Source of the DNA: Pseudomonadota bacterium
Lineage (GTDB): Bacteria; Pseudomonadota; Alphaproteobacteria; SP197
Length of the DNA: 47,084 nucleotides
Direction of reading: 5' to 3'
NCBI GenBank assembly: GCA_039028155.1
Contig: JBCCIS010000039.1
Location: 1-47,084 of the forward strand
Shown here: one piece after another, positions 1 to 7,484 of the stretch
Layout of the letters: every line of letters starts with the position of its first letter
Position numbering within the stretch: the first letter of the stretch is position 1
Made by a program: the position numbers and the translations under genes
Notes under the pieces: model-generated
Seen by the model: the letters and a program-made list of their open reading frames with translations, nothing else
What the model was told of the DNA's origin: nothing
Databases searched by the model: none

Positions 1-2
1 CA

Positions 3-224
3 AACTTCGACCAGTTAATCGGCAGTTTGCGCGAAAGCCTTGGCCTGACGGTCTTTATGGTCACGCATGATCTGGACAGTCTGATCGCGATCTGCGACCG
101 TATTGCCGTGCTGATCGACAAGAAGATCGTTGTGGGGACGATCGAGGAACTCCTGAAGCTGGATCATCCCTGGATCCAGGAATACTTCCGCGGCCCCCGG
201 GCGCGCGCAGCTTTTGGCGAGTAA
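3..224 (+). CDS. MlaF-like ABC transporter ATPase, C-terminal fragment
   Basis: The reading frame is open from the first bases, so this gene is cut by the window edge. The visible residues hold the end of an ABC nucleotide-binding domain, including the H-loop histidine in the motif VFMVTHDLDSL and the following CDRIAVL strand. It ends 5 bp before an MCE-domain gene, which is the normal order in Mla-type retrograde phospholipid transport operons (permease, ATPase, MlaD). It would power lipid movement between outer and inner membrane. The Walker A, Walker B and signature motifs are outside the window, so the subfamily assignment rests on the neighbours. Confidence 0.85.
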   Translation, partial: NFDQLIGSLRESLGLTVFMVTHDLDSLIAICDRIAVLIDKKIVVGTIEELLKLDHPWIQEYFRGPRARAAFGE

Positions 225-229
225 AACCC

Positions 230-1237
230 ATGGAAACCCGCGCTAGCTATACTCTGGTCGGTACATTCGTGCTGGTGCTCGTCGTGGCTATGGCGGGCTT
301 CGTCATCTGGCTTGCCAAGTTCGACACAACCGAGCGCTTCACCAACTATCAGATCCTGTTTTCCGGCGCCGTCACCGGATTAGCCGTCGACAGCACGGTG
401 AGCTATCTGGGCATTCCCGTCGGCACGGTACGCACGATCGAAATCGATCCATTCGATCCCGACCTCGTCCGCGTCGTCGTGCAGGTCAAAAGCGACACAC
501 CGGTCAAGACAGACTCCGTGGCATCCGTCGAAATGCAGGGCATCACCGGTGTCTCCTACATTCAGATCAAGGCCGGCACCGAAGGCGCACCCGACCTGGA
601 GCCGGATCCCGGCCAAGACATCGCGACGATCAAGTCGGAGGAGTCGGCGCTGCAGCAACTCTTTACGTCGGCGCCGGAGGTGCTGAAGTCCGCCCACGAA
701 CTGCTCGAACGCGCGAACATGCTGTTCGACGAACAAAACCGTAAGGCCGTTTCCGACATGCTGGCAAATGTCGAAGCATTTACCGCAGAGCTCTCGAAAC
801 ACCGGGCGTCGATCGGCGAAATCATCGAGGATGGCCGCCAGACCTTCGAGAACATCGAAAAGACGACCGCGGAGATCAAGGAGCTGACGGCCGACTTCAG
901 ACAGAGCCTCGACACCATCACCAAGAACTTCGACGCGACGCTTAGCGAGCTTGATAAGACACTGACGACGGTTAACACGGCGGTCGAAGAAACGAACCCG
1001 AAGCTCGACGCGATGCTGAGCAGCTTCACGCAGACCGCCGATACGGCCACGGCCATCCTCAACGAGAACCGTGTCGCCATTCGCGACTTCACGGAAACCG
1101 GCCTCTATGAGTTCGGTCAGTTCCTGGTTGATGGCCGCGCGCTGATTGCGTCGCTGACGCAGATAGCGCAACAGCTGGAGCGCGACCCAGCGTCGTTCCT
1201 CCTGGGCGGCAATCAGTCCGGCTATCAGACTCAATAA
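230..1237 (+). CDS. mlaD: MlaD-like MCE domain protein (phospholipid transport)
   Basis: This 335-residue protein has one N-terminal membrane anchor (about residues 9-30), then an MCE domain (about 38-120) with the typical core VSYLGIPVGTVRTIEID and a GITGVSYIQI strand. The remainder is a long, charged, mostly helical region of the kind that forms the tunnel or needle of periplasmic MCE rings. It would be anchored in the inner membrane and hand lipids between the ABC permease and the outer membrane. At about 335 residues it is longer than E. coli MlaD (about 180), as is common for alphaproteobacterial relatives. It is 5 bp behind the ATPase and 15 bp before the lipoprotein gene, so one operon. 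Confidence 0.9.
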   Translation: METRASYTLVGTFVLVLVVAMAGFVIWLAKFDTTERFTNYQILFSGAVTGLAVDSTVSYLGIPVGTVRTIEIDPFDPDLVRVVVQVKSDTPVKTDSVASVEMQGITGVSYIQIKAGTEGAPDLEPDPGQDIATIKSEESALQQLFTSAPEVLKSAHELLERANMLFDEQNRKAVSDMLANVEAFTAELSKHRASIGEIIEDGRQTFENIEKTTAEIKELTADFRQSLDTITKNFDATLSELDKTLTTVNTAVEETNPKLDAMLSSFTQTADTATAILNENRVAIRDFTETGLYEFGQFLVDGRALIASLTQIAQQLERDPASFLLGGNQSGYQTQ

Positions 1238-1252
1238 CAGCGGTCTTTGATC

Positions 1253-1891
1253 ATGCAGTCTTCATCTCTCGCGCGCCGAACCATGTTGACCGGACTGCTT
1301 GCCGTGCCGTTGGCCGGATGCGGCGCATCGTCGTTCATTCAGAAGATCGAAACGCCGCCCAACCTCTATCGCCTGACGCCAAAGAGCACGTTTGGCGATG
1401 ACCTCGTGCCGGTGAACTGGCAATTGGTCGTCGACATTCCAGTGGCGCCGGCAGGCATCAACACGCAGCGCATCGCGTTGACGCGCAACATGATCCAGGT
1501 CGAGTACTACGCCAACTCGAACTGGACAGACCGCGCGCCATTGATGGTCCAGGGTCTGATCGTCGAATCGTTCGAGAACTCCGGCATGATCACGTCGGTC
1601 GGGCGCCAGTCCGTCGGCCTGCGCAGTGACTTCGTATTGTTGGTCGAGGTTCGTGAGTTTCAGATGGAGTACAGCAACGGCGGCGTTCCCAACGCTCACG
1701 TCCGCATTAACTGCAAGCTGGTCGAGATGCCGGACCGCCTGATCGTGGCCAATGCCAGTTTCGAGGCGATCGAGCCGGCAAGGGCTGACAGTATCCTGCC
1801 GATCGTCGAGGCCATGGACGAAGCCTTGGGCAAGGTGCTGAAGCAAATCGTGCGGTGGACCCTGACTGTCGGCGAAGCCTACCGCCCCTAA
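1253..1891 (+). CDS. ABC-type transport auxiliary lipoprotein (PqiC/ABC_trans_aux family)
   Basis: The start at ATG 1253 is preferred over an in-frame TTG at 1247. The N-terminus has a twin-arginine-like RR, a hydrophobic stretch and a lipobox LAGC near residue 20, so it should be a lipid-anchored periplasmic protein. The rest fits the auxiliary lipoprotein family that accompanies MCE/ABC systems (PqiC/YmbA type): PPNLYRLTPKSTF after the anchor, a middle region around TSVGRQSVGLRSDFVLLVEV, and a C-terminal helix ending in the alternating EALGKVLKQIVRWTL. It is probably the outer-membrane partner of the MlaD-like ring. It is the last gene of the operon; the next gene starts 23 bp later with its own ribosome-binding site. 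Confidence 0.8.
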   Translation: MQSSSLARRTMLTGLLAVPLAGCGASSFIQKIETPPNLYRLTPKSTFGDDLVPVNWQLVVDIPVAPAGINTQRIALTRNMIQVEYYANSNWTDRAPLMVQGLIVESFENSGMITSVGRQSVGLRSDFVLLVEVREFQMEYSNGGVPNAHVRINCKLVEMPDRLIVANASFEAIEPARADSILPIVEAMDEALGKVLKQIVRWTLTVGEAYRP

Positions 1892-1914
1892 GACACTTAA
1901 CCAGGAAGACAACC

Positions 1915-3408
1915 ATGACGTTGCGCGCGGTCATCGCGATGATGGAGCACGAGACGAACACGTTCTCGCCGGTGCCGACACCTTTGGCGCGTTTCGGCAG
2001 TCCGGACGTGCCAACCGGCAAGGACGTCTATAAACGTTACAAGGGGACCGGAACGGGCCTGGGTGCGTTCCTTGATGTCGCCGATGAAGCGGGCATGGAG
2101 ATGGTGACGCCGATCGCCGGCAACGCCGCACCCAGCGGCAAGGTCGACGCCGCCGCCTACACCGCCATGTGCGACGCGATCTGCGCGGCCGTTGAAGCCG
2201 GTTGCGACGTCTGCTTCCTGGACCTTCACGGCGCCATGGTCGCCGAGACGACCGATGACGGCGAAGGCACGCTACTGAAGCGTATCCGCACCATCGCGCC
2301 GGATTTGCCGATCGGCATCAGCCTGGATCTGCATGCCAACATCACCGACGACATTGTCGACAACTGCACAGTGCTGGTCGGCTACAAGACCTATCCGCAT
2401 GTCGACATGTACGAGGCCGGCGCCCATGCCGGCAAGGTCATGGTGCGCGCGCTTGCGGGCGAGGTGTCGCCGGTCATGGTCTGGGGCAACCGCCCGATCC
2501 TGGCACAGACGCTACGCATGGGTCACGACGACGAACCGATGAAGACCATGCTGGCCATGGCGCGCCAGGCCGAAAGCGACGGTCTGCTGGCGGCGTCGAT
2601 CTTCGGTGGCTTTCCCCTCGCCGACTTTCACGACGCCGGCCTGTCGGTCGTCACCATCGCCGACGGCGACCGGATCGCGGCCGAACAACAGTGCGAGGCG
2701 ATGCTGCAGAAGGCGTGGCAGGAACGGGCCGAGTGGATCTTTCACTCCGAGCCCCTCAGCGACACGATCGCCCAGGCCAAGTCGCTCAGCGACGGTCCGG
2801 TCGTCCTGCTGGACCATGCCGATAACTCAGCCTCCGGCGGCACACAGGAGACGACGGCGGTTCTCAGAGAAGTCATCGACCAGGGGCTTGAGGATGTCGC
2901 GTTCTTCGCGATCTGCGATCCCCAGGCGGTCGACGAGATGGCGGCGGCAGGGGTCGGCGCGACCGTTACCCTGTCACTGGGCGGCAAGGTCGACATGCCA
3001 ACCATCGGCAAGATGGGCGAACCCATCGAGGTGACGGGCAAGGTGCGCGCGCTGACCGACGGCGACTTTGTCGTGACCGTGCCCATGGGTCGCGGCACGA
3101 CGATGTCGATGGGCAAGACCGCCGTACTCGATACCGGCAACGTGCAGATCGTCGTGATATCGCAGCACACCGAGCCCTACGATCTCGGTTGCTTCCGCAG
3201 CGTCGGCATCGAACCGACCGAGAAGCGCTATCTGGTGTTGAAGTCACGCATCCACCACCGCGCCGGTTTCGCCGCCATCGCGCGCCACGAGATTCCGTGC
3301 AACGGCGTCGGCGTCACCAGTAGCGACAATTCGCTCTTCACCTTCGAAAAGGTGCGCCGGCCGATCTATCCGCTGGAACCGGACTGCCCGGAACGGCCGA
3401 ACTACTAG
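1915..3408 (+). CDS. M81 family metallopeptidase (MlrC/microcystinase C-like)
   Basis: The start at ATG 1915 follows AGGAAG at 1902-1907; an upstream in-frame start would run into the lipoprotein gene. The 497-residue product matches the M81 (MlrC) family in length and in its motifs: MEHETNTFSP at residues 10-19, DLHGA at 103-107 and DLHANI at 138-143, which carry the presumed zinc ligands. The C-terminal MlrC_C domain is complete (VLKSRIHHRAGF and the PIYPLEPD ending). Family members hydrolyse linearised cyclic peptides or act in small-molecule catabolism; the substrate here is unknown. It is not obviously linked to the Mla operon upstream despite the short gap. Confidence 0.88.
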   Translation: MTLRAVIAMMEHETNTFSPVPTPLARFGSPDVPTGKDVYKRYKGTGTGLGAFLDVADEAGMEMVTPIAGNAAPSGKVDAAAYTAMCDAICAAVEAGCDVCFLDLHGAMVAETTDDGEGTLLKRIRTIAPDLPIGISLDLHANITDDIVDNCTVLVGYKTYPHVDMYEAGAHAGKVMVRALAGEVSPVMVWGNRPILAQTLRMGHDDEPMKTMLAMARQAESDGLLAASIFGGFPLADFHDAGLSVVTIADGDRIAAEQQCEAMLQKAWQERAEWIFHSEPLSDTIAQAKSLSDGPVVLLDHADNSASGGTQETTAVLREVIDQGLEDVAFFAICDPQAVDEMAAAGVGATVTLSLGGKVDMPTIGKMGEPIEVTGKVRALTDGDFVVTVPMGRGTTMSMGKTAVLDTGNVQIVVISQHTEPYDLGCFRSVGIEPTEKRYLVLKSRIHHRAGFAAIARHEIPCNGVGVTSSDNSLFTFEKVRRPIYPLEPDCPERPNY

Positions 3409-3476
3409 ACCCCACACCCTTCATTGCCTTCCGGCTGGTTGCTGATTTGTCGGGCCGGCAACCGGCGCCGTGAGGC

Positions 3477-4253
3477 TTAAGCGCAGAAATCGCTCGGGCT
3501 GCGCCCGATGGCGCGGCGAAACATGTAGCTGAACGCGCTTGAAGACGCATAGCCCATATCGAACGCGACGGAGCTGATCTTCTCGCCGGCGGCTATCTTC
3601 GAGATCGCATGCAAGATGCGGGCGTGACGCAACCACATTGAGGGCGGCATACCCGTTTCGGCGGCGAACAGCCGTTCGATGGTCTTGCGGCTGGCAGGCG
3701 CTTCGGCAAGCCAGGCATCGACCGACTCGATGCCCCCCGGATCGTTCAGCGCCGCTTCGGCAAATCGGCGGATGCGTTGGTCGTGTGGCATGGTGATCGA
3801 GAGCGTTACGTCCGGGGCGGTGACGAGTTCATGGCGCAGGAGATCGTGAAGCGTGGTGTTGTGATCGTTCGCGCGGTCAGTTCCGTTGTCCGGCATGGTT
3901 TCGGAAATCAGGGCGCTCAGAAGCGGCGTCATGGCCATGGTCCGGCACTCAGCGCCGATTTTCGTGGCTTCGTCCTTCGGCACGTCGACATAGAGCATCT
4001 CGTTGTTCGAACCGTATCGCATCCAGTGTTCAACGTCGGGTGGGATCCACAAAGCCATCGCCGGGCTGAGCAACAGCACTTGGCCCGGTGTGCCGACATA
4101 CATGGACCCCGAAGCAGCAGAGATCAGCTGTCCGAAGTCATGGGTGTGCCAATCGTAGCTTTCGCCAGCTTTCGGCCTGATGGTCTCGCCCAGATAACGC
4201 GGGACGCGCGCGTCACCGGCCTTGCTGAGAGGATGGTGTCTCGGATTGGTCAT
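3477..4253 (-). CDS. AraC family transcriptional regulator with N-terminal cupin
   Basis: The 258-residue protein has an N-terminal cupin-type sensor region (about 25-100, with WHTHDFGQL and a later IPPDVEHWM). The C-terminal AraC double helix-turn-helix (about 160-258) includes RKTIERLFAAETG and the second-helix signature SSVAFDMGYASSSAFSYMFRR. It is transcribed divergently from an MFS transporter with about 125 bp between them. This resembles the E. coli NimR/NimT layout, where a cupin-AraC regulator controls an exporter. I infer that it controls the transporter and possibly itself. No operator was identified in the gap. Confidence 0.9.
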   Translation of the reverse strand: MTNPRHHPLSKAGDARVPRYLGETIRPKAGESYDWHTHDFGQLISAASGSMYVGTPGQVLLLSPAMALWIPPDVEHWMRYGSNNEMLYVDVPKDEATKIGAECRTMAMTPLLSALISETMPDNGTDRANDHNTTLHDLLRHELVTAPDVTLSITMPHDQRIRRFAEAALNDPGGIESVDAWLAEAPASRKTIERLFAAETGMPPSMWLRHARILHAISKIAAGEKISSVAFDMGYASSSAFSYMFRRAIGRSPSDFCA

Positions 4254-4378
4254 GGTCTTTGACGATTCTTCGACCCAAGTCGTCTCGATATCGACTGAGC
4301 GACATACCGTTCTGACCTAGTGTGCGCAAGAGTTTTGGGAGATTTCTCCGCCCTTCCCCGCCAGAGTCTTGCGCTGTC

Positions 4379-5548
4379 ATGAAAAACCGCACCCTCCTGA
4401 CATGGTTCTCCCTGGGCCATTTCGCCAACGACTTGCCGATCGCCTCGCTGTGGCTGATCGTGCCGACGGTCGGCATCGCCATGGAGCTGTCGCCAGCCGA
4501 AGTCGGCCTGCTGTTCACGATCTGCAACATCGGCGGCGCGCTTGCCTATCTGCCGGCCGGCATCGTGGCCGATCATGTTTCCAACCGGGGCCGGCTGCTG
4601 GTCGCGACGTTCTGGTGGGTCGTTGTCGGTTATCTGCTCGCCGCCATGGCGCCGGAGTACTGGAGCCTCGCCCTGCTGCTTGCACTCGCCGGCATGGGCG
4701 ACGCGGCGTGGCATCCCATCGCAACCGGTGTGCTGACCCGTGAGAACAAGGGGCGCCGCGCCCACGTGCTCGGCATTCATGCCATCGGCGGCTCGCTGGC
4801 CGAGGTTTTGGCGCCGCTCGCCGCCGGTTTCCTGCTCGCCTTTGTCGACTGGCGCGGCGCCTTGGCAATGTCGGTTCTCCCCGCGGCGCTCGTGGGCGTA
4901 TGTTTCTTTTGGGTCGTGCGCGCGGTCCCGCGGGTCGAAAGGAAGCGGGTCAACAAACAAGACATGCTCCACCTGTTGAACACGTGGCGACGGGGCAACG
5001 GGCTGCGCATGGTGATCATGATCTGCCTCTACAACATGGCGCTCATGGCCCTGCTCAGCATGATCCCGCTCTATCTGGCGGAGCGTCATGGCTTCGGCCC
5101 GGAGGCGGCAGGCATCGCGTTTTCGGCCATGCTGATCGTCGGCACCGTGGCGCAGCCTTGGGTCGGCAAGATCTCCGATATCGTCGGGCACCGGCCGGTT
5201 ATCGTGGTTGGCAATCTGACGGCGGCGCTGGCGATCGGTCTTCTGGTGTTTCAGCCATCGCTCTGGGTCATGCTCGCCGCGATGATAATCGCGGTCGCCG
5301 CGCTAGATGCGATCCGCGCCGCCGTTCTCGCCGGAGCGGTCGATCACGCCGGCCGCAGCGAGGGGACCACGCTGGGCCTTGCCTTCGCACTGCTGGACGG
5401 TATTGGCGCGCTTGGCGCCGTACTTGCCGGCATCGCCGCAGGCTTCTCATGGCCGCACATGTTCGTGCTCGCCGCCGCCTTGTCGCTCAGCGCCGCAGCG
5501 CTTTGCGCCTTCATGGTCTTCGGCAACTCAACGGCGCCTGCCGAATGA
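4379..5548 (+). CDS. MFS transporter (Fsr-like exporter)
   Basis: The frame opens at a GTG at 4322, but ATG 4379 gives a normal MFS N-terminus (MKNRTLLTWFSLGHFANDLP) and 389 residues, so I use it. About twelve hydrophobic segments are visible. Motifs resemble the fosmidomycin-resistance-like branch: HFANDLP in the first helix, GMGDAAWHP, then GIHAIGGSLAEVLAPLAAG in the fifth helix region. It is likely an inner-membrane, proton-driven exporter of a small molecule. Divergence from the AraC gene suggests substrate-induced control. It converges on the DUF1761 gene with 84 bp between. Confidence 0.88.
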   Translation: MKNRTLLTWFSLGHFANDLPIASLWLIVPTVGIAMELSPAEVGLLFTICNIGGALAYLPAGIVADHVSNRGRLLVATFWWVVVGYLLAAMAPEYWSLALLLALAGMGDAAWHPIATGVLTRENKGRRAHVLGIHAIGGSLAEVLAPLAAGFLLAFVDWRGALAMSVLPAALVGVCFFWVVRAVPRVERKRVNKQDMLHLLNTWRRGNGLRMVIMICLYNMALMALLSMIPLYLAERHGFGPEAAGIAFSAMLIVGTVAQPWVGKISDIVGHRPVIVVGNLTAALAIGLLVFQPSLWVMLAAMIIAVAALDAIRAAVLAGAVDHAGRSEGTTLGLAFALLDGIGALGAVLAGIAAGFSWPHMFVLAAALSLSAAALCAFMVFGNSTAPAE

Positions 5549-5632
5549 GTGCCCGATGTGGAGGCCTGATGGACGCGAGACGTGGTCGATCTATTTGCCC
5601 GCGGGCCGACGCCGCCGCTCGAGGCATCGTTG

Positions 5633-6040
5633 TCAAACTCCAAACAAGCCTATCACAAGGCCCTGAACCAGCAGCACGGCGAGCCAGTGGATGCCGTCAA
5701 TGACGGTCAGGTTGCGTTTGGCCCCCTGGAAGCCGTGGTTGACCGCCATCGAGGTCAGGACGAAGCCGAACCACATCAGAAAACCGGTATAGAGGCCGGC
5801 TTCGGGCGTTACCTCGCCCAGACTGATCATCACCGCCGCCAGCATGTAGGCCATGACAAGCTGCGCGACGACCGCCACGATGAACGGCATCGGCTTCATG
5901 TTCTCTTTAACTTCGGCTTCCGTCTTGCCGATCGCGTTGCGCCACGGTTTGGCGGCCGCCATGTAGTAGATCGAGCCGAAAATGAAGCTCGCCACCGTCG
6001 CGACAACGACGGCGATGACATTGATCGCGGCAAAGTCCAT
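5633..6040 (-). CDS. DUF1761 domain membrane protein
   Basis: The start at ATG 6040 is set by a strong ribosome-binding site (GGGGAGGG, 4-5 nt upstream on the minus strand); a longer frame upstream is unlikely. The 135-residue product has four hydrophobic helices with the DUF1761 pattern: an N-terminal VVVATVASFIFGSIYYM, then PWRNAIGKT, and later TGFLMWFGFVLTSMAVNHGFQG. The function of this small inner-membrane family is unknown. It stands alone between convergent MFS and the palindrome-bearing intergenic block. Confidence 0.8.
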   Translation of the reverse strand: MDFAAINVIAVVVATVASFIFGSIYYMAAAKPWRNAIGKTEAEVKENMKPMPFIVAVVAQLVMAYMLAAVMISLGEVTPEAGLYTGFLMWFGFVLTSMAVNHGFQGAKRNLTVIDGIHWLAVLLVQGLVIGLFGV

Positions 6041-6202
6041 ATGACCCTCCCCTTGCCAGGCGGCCACGGGCCTGACCGCCACCCAGCCCACACATGGGCC
6101 TTGTAGGATCAGCATACCTCATCAGCCGCAACGACAGCACAGGGTTTGTGCGATCCACCAGTCCACTCGCCAACGGTGCGGACAGACCGACTTGCTGAGG
6201 CT

Positions 6203-6264
6203 AGAGCGGGTCGCGATTAAGCAGAGCCAGTCAGCGGCTCTGCTTAATCGCGTGAATCCGCTCT
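6203..6264. repeat. Large imperfect palindrome 1
   Basis: Arms 6203-6228 and 6236-6264 pair as 7 bp (AGAGCGG/CCGCTCT), a small asymmetric bulge, then 17 bp (CGCGATTAAGCAGAGCC and its complement) around a 7-nt loop at 6229-6235. The outer part resembles that of palindrome 2 (AGAGCRGATT-ACGC), so both look like members of one intergenic repeat family rather than simple terminators. There is no T-run beside it. Confidence 0.8.
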
Positions 6265-6275
6265 CGATCAACTGG

Positions 6276-6340
6276 CTAGAGCAGATTGACGCCTTCAATC
6301 TGGATCGTAAGCGATTCAGATTGAAGGCGATCTGCTCTAG
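6276..6340. repeat. Large imperfect palindrome 2
   Basis: Arms 6276-6302 and 6317-6340 pair as 11 bp (CTAGAGCAGAT), a 3-nt bulge on one side, then 13 bp (CGCCTTCAATCTG). The stem continues inward with GATCG/CGATT around a TAAG loop. It ends 39 bp before the BKACE start codon. It could be a mobile palindromic repeat, a structured 5' leader, or both. Confidence 0.8.
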
Positions 6341-6379
6341 GATTGGCCCGCATTCAAATCGTCCGAACCGGGGGAAGCC

Positions 6380-7318
6380 ATGGCGAAGTCACAGCAGAAG
6401 GTCATCATCACATGCGCGGTAACGGGGTCGATCCATACCCCGACCATGTCGCCTCACCTGCCAATCACCCCCGACGACATCGCACGTGAGTCGATTGCCG
6501 CCGCCGAGGCGGGCGCCGCCATCATCCACCTGCACGCGCGCGACCCCAAGGACGGCCGTCCGACCCCCGATCCCGCCGTTTTCATGGAGTTCCTGCCGCG
6601 CATCAAACAGAACTGCGATGCCGTCGTGAACATCACCACAGGCGGCGGTGCCGGCATGAGCCCGGAAGAACGGCTTGCCGCGCCGCTGAAGGCAAAACCT
6701 GAAATGTGCAGCTTCAACATGGGGTCCATGAACTTCGGCCTGTTTCCCATGCTGAACCGCTACAAGGAGTTCAAGTACGAGTGGGAACGCCAACACATAG
6801 AAGGTTCTAAGGATTTCATATTTCGCAATACTTACAGGGATATGGAATATATTCTTAAAGAACTAGGCGAAGGTTGCGGCACGCGTTTTGAGTTCGAGTG
6901 TTACGACGTCGGCCACCTCTACAACATGGCGAGCCTGCTCGATCGCGGCCTGGTCAAGCCGCCGGTCTTTCTGCAGACCATCTTCGGCATTCTGGGCGGT
7001 ATTGGCGCCGACCCGCAGAACGTCGTCTTCATGAAAGATACCGCGGACCGGCTGTTCGGGGACCAGTACTACTGGTCGACCCTGGCAGGTGGCCGTCACC
7101 AGATGGCGCTGTGCACCATGGCCGCGGTGATGGGCTCCAACGTCCGTGTCGGCCTGGAGGACAGTCTCTATATCGGCAAGGGCCAGCTCGCCGAATCCAA
7201 CGCCGATCAGGTCGCCAAGATCCGCCGTATCCTGGAAGAATTATCGCTGGAGGTCGCCTCACCCAGCGAGGCGCGAGAGATGCTGGCGCTGAAGGGCGGC
7301 GACCAAGTCGACTTCTAG
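6380..7318 (+). CDS. BKACE family enzyme (beta-keto acid cleavage, Kce-like)
   Basis: The 312-residue protein has the family's hallmarks: a TCAVTGS start, HLHARDP at residues 50-56 with the two zinc-binding histidines H50 and H52, NITTGGG, FECYDVGHLYN, a GGIGADP glycine loop, and the C-terminal NVRVGLED and LAESNADQV. Family members condense a beta-keto acid with acetyl-CoA to give acetoacetate and a CoA ester; Kce acts on 3-keto-5-aminohexanoate in lysine fermentation. The substrate here cannot be told, and no kdd/kamA-type genes are near. GGGGAAG precedes the start. A 65-bp stretch at 6796-6860 is only about 31% G+C and rich in rare codons, although the protein stays intact. Confidence 0.92.
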   Translation: MAKSQQKVIITCAVTGSIHTPTMSPHLPITPDDIARESIAAAEAGAAIIHLHARDPKDGRPTPDPAVFMEFLPRIKQNCDAVVNITTGGGAGMSPEERLAAPLKAKPEMCSFNMGSMNFGLFPMLNRYKEFKYEWERQHIEGSKDFIFRNTYRDMEYILKELGEGCGTRFEFECYDVGHLYNMASLLDRGLVKPPVFLQTIFGILGGIGADPQNVVFMKDTADRLFGDQYYWSTLAGGRHQMALCTMAAVMGSNVRVGLEDSLYIGKGQLAESNADQVAKIRRILEELSLEVASPSEAREMLALKGGDQVDF

Positions 7319-7320
7319 AT

Positions 7321-7355
7321 GGCGGTTCGCTATGGGCAGGCCTGCTTCAACCGCC
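7321..7355 (+). terminator. Possible terminator hairpin after the BKACE gene
   Basis: A 7-bp outer stem (GGCGGTT 7321-7327 with AACCGCC 7349-7355) encloses a smaller palindrome GCAGGCCTGC at 7336-7345, two bases after the stop codon. There is no T-run, so intrinsic termination is uncertain. Confidence 0.3.
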
Positions 7356-7414
7356 TACGACGGCGCGCCACACAGGTGACGCCGAAGTGTCACGGCGCTG
7401 CAACATGCCCGTCC

Positions 7415-7482
7415 TAGGCTCCCAACGTCATGCGACGCGGCCCCATTCTGACGCATGACACGTTCGAAACCTTGGGAGCCTA
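7415..7482 (+). promoter_or_regulatory. SD-sequestering inverted repeat in the phoX leader
   Basis: A perfect 11-bp inverted repeat, TAGGCTCCCAA at 7415-7425 and TTGGGAGCCTA at 7472-7482, surrounds a second 8-bp perfect pair, GTCATGCG at 7427-7434 and CGCATGAC at 7452-7459. The right outer arm contains the only good ribosome-binding site (GGGAG 7474-7478) and ends 2 nt before ATG 7485. In an mRNA that starts upstream, the hairpin would hide the ribosome-binding site. A DNA-level operator is the alternative reading. Confidence 0.6.
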
Positions 7483-7484
7483 CG

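Noticed and set aside
1915-3408. Microcystin degradation (mlr) cluster
   Set aside because: Only an MlrC-family protein is present; no mlrA, mlrB or mlrD relatives are nearby, and M81 proteins are widespread with other roles.
7455-7484. Earlier start for the PhoX-like protein at ATG 7455
   Set aside because: No ribosome-binding site, and the start lies inside the leader hairpin; ATG 7485 has a good site.
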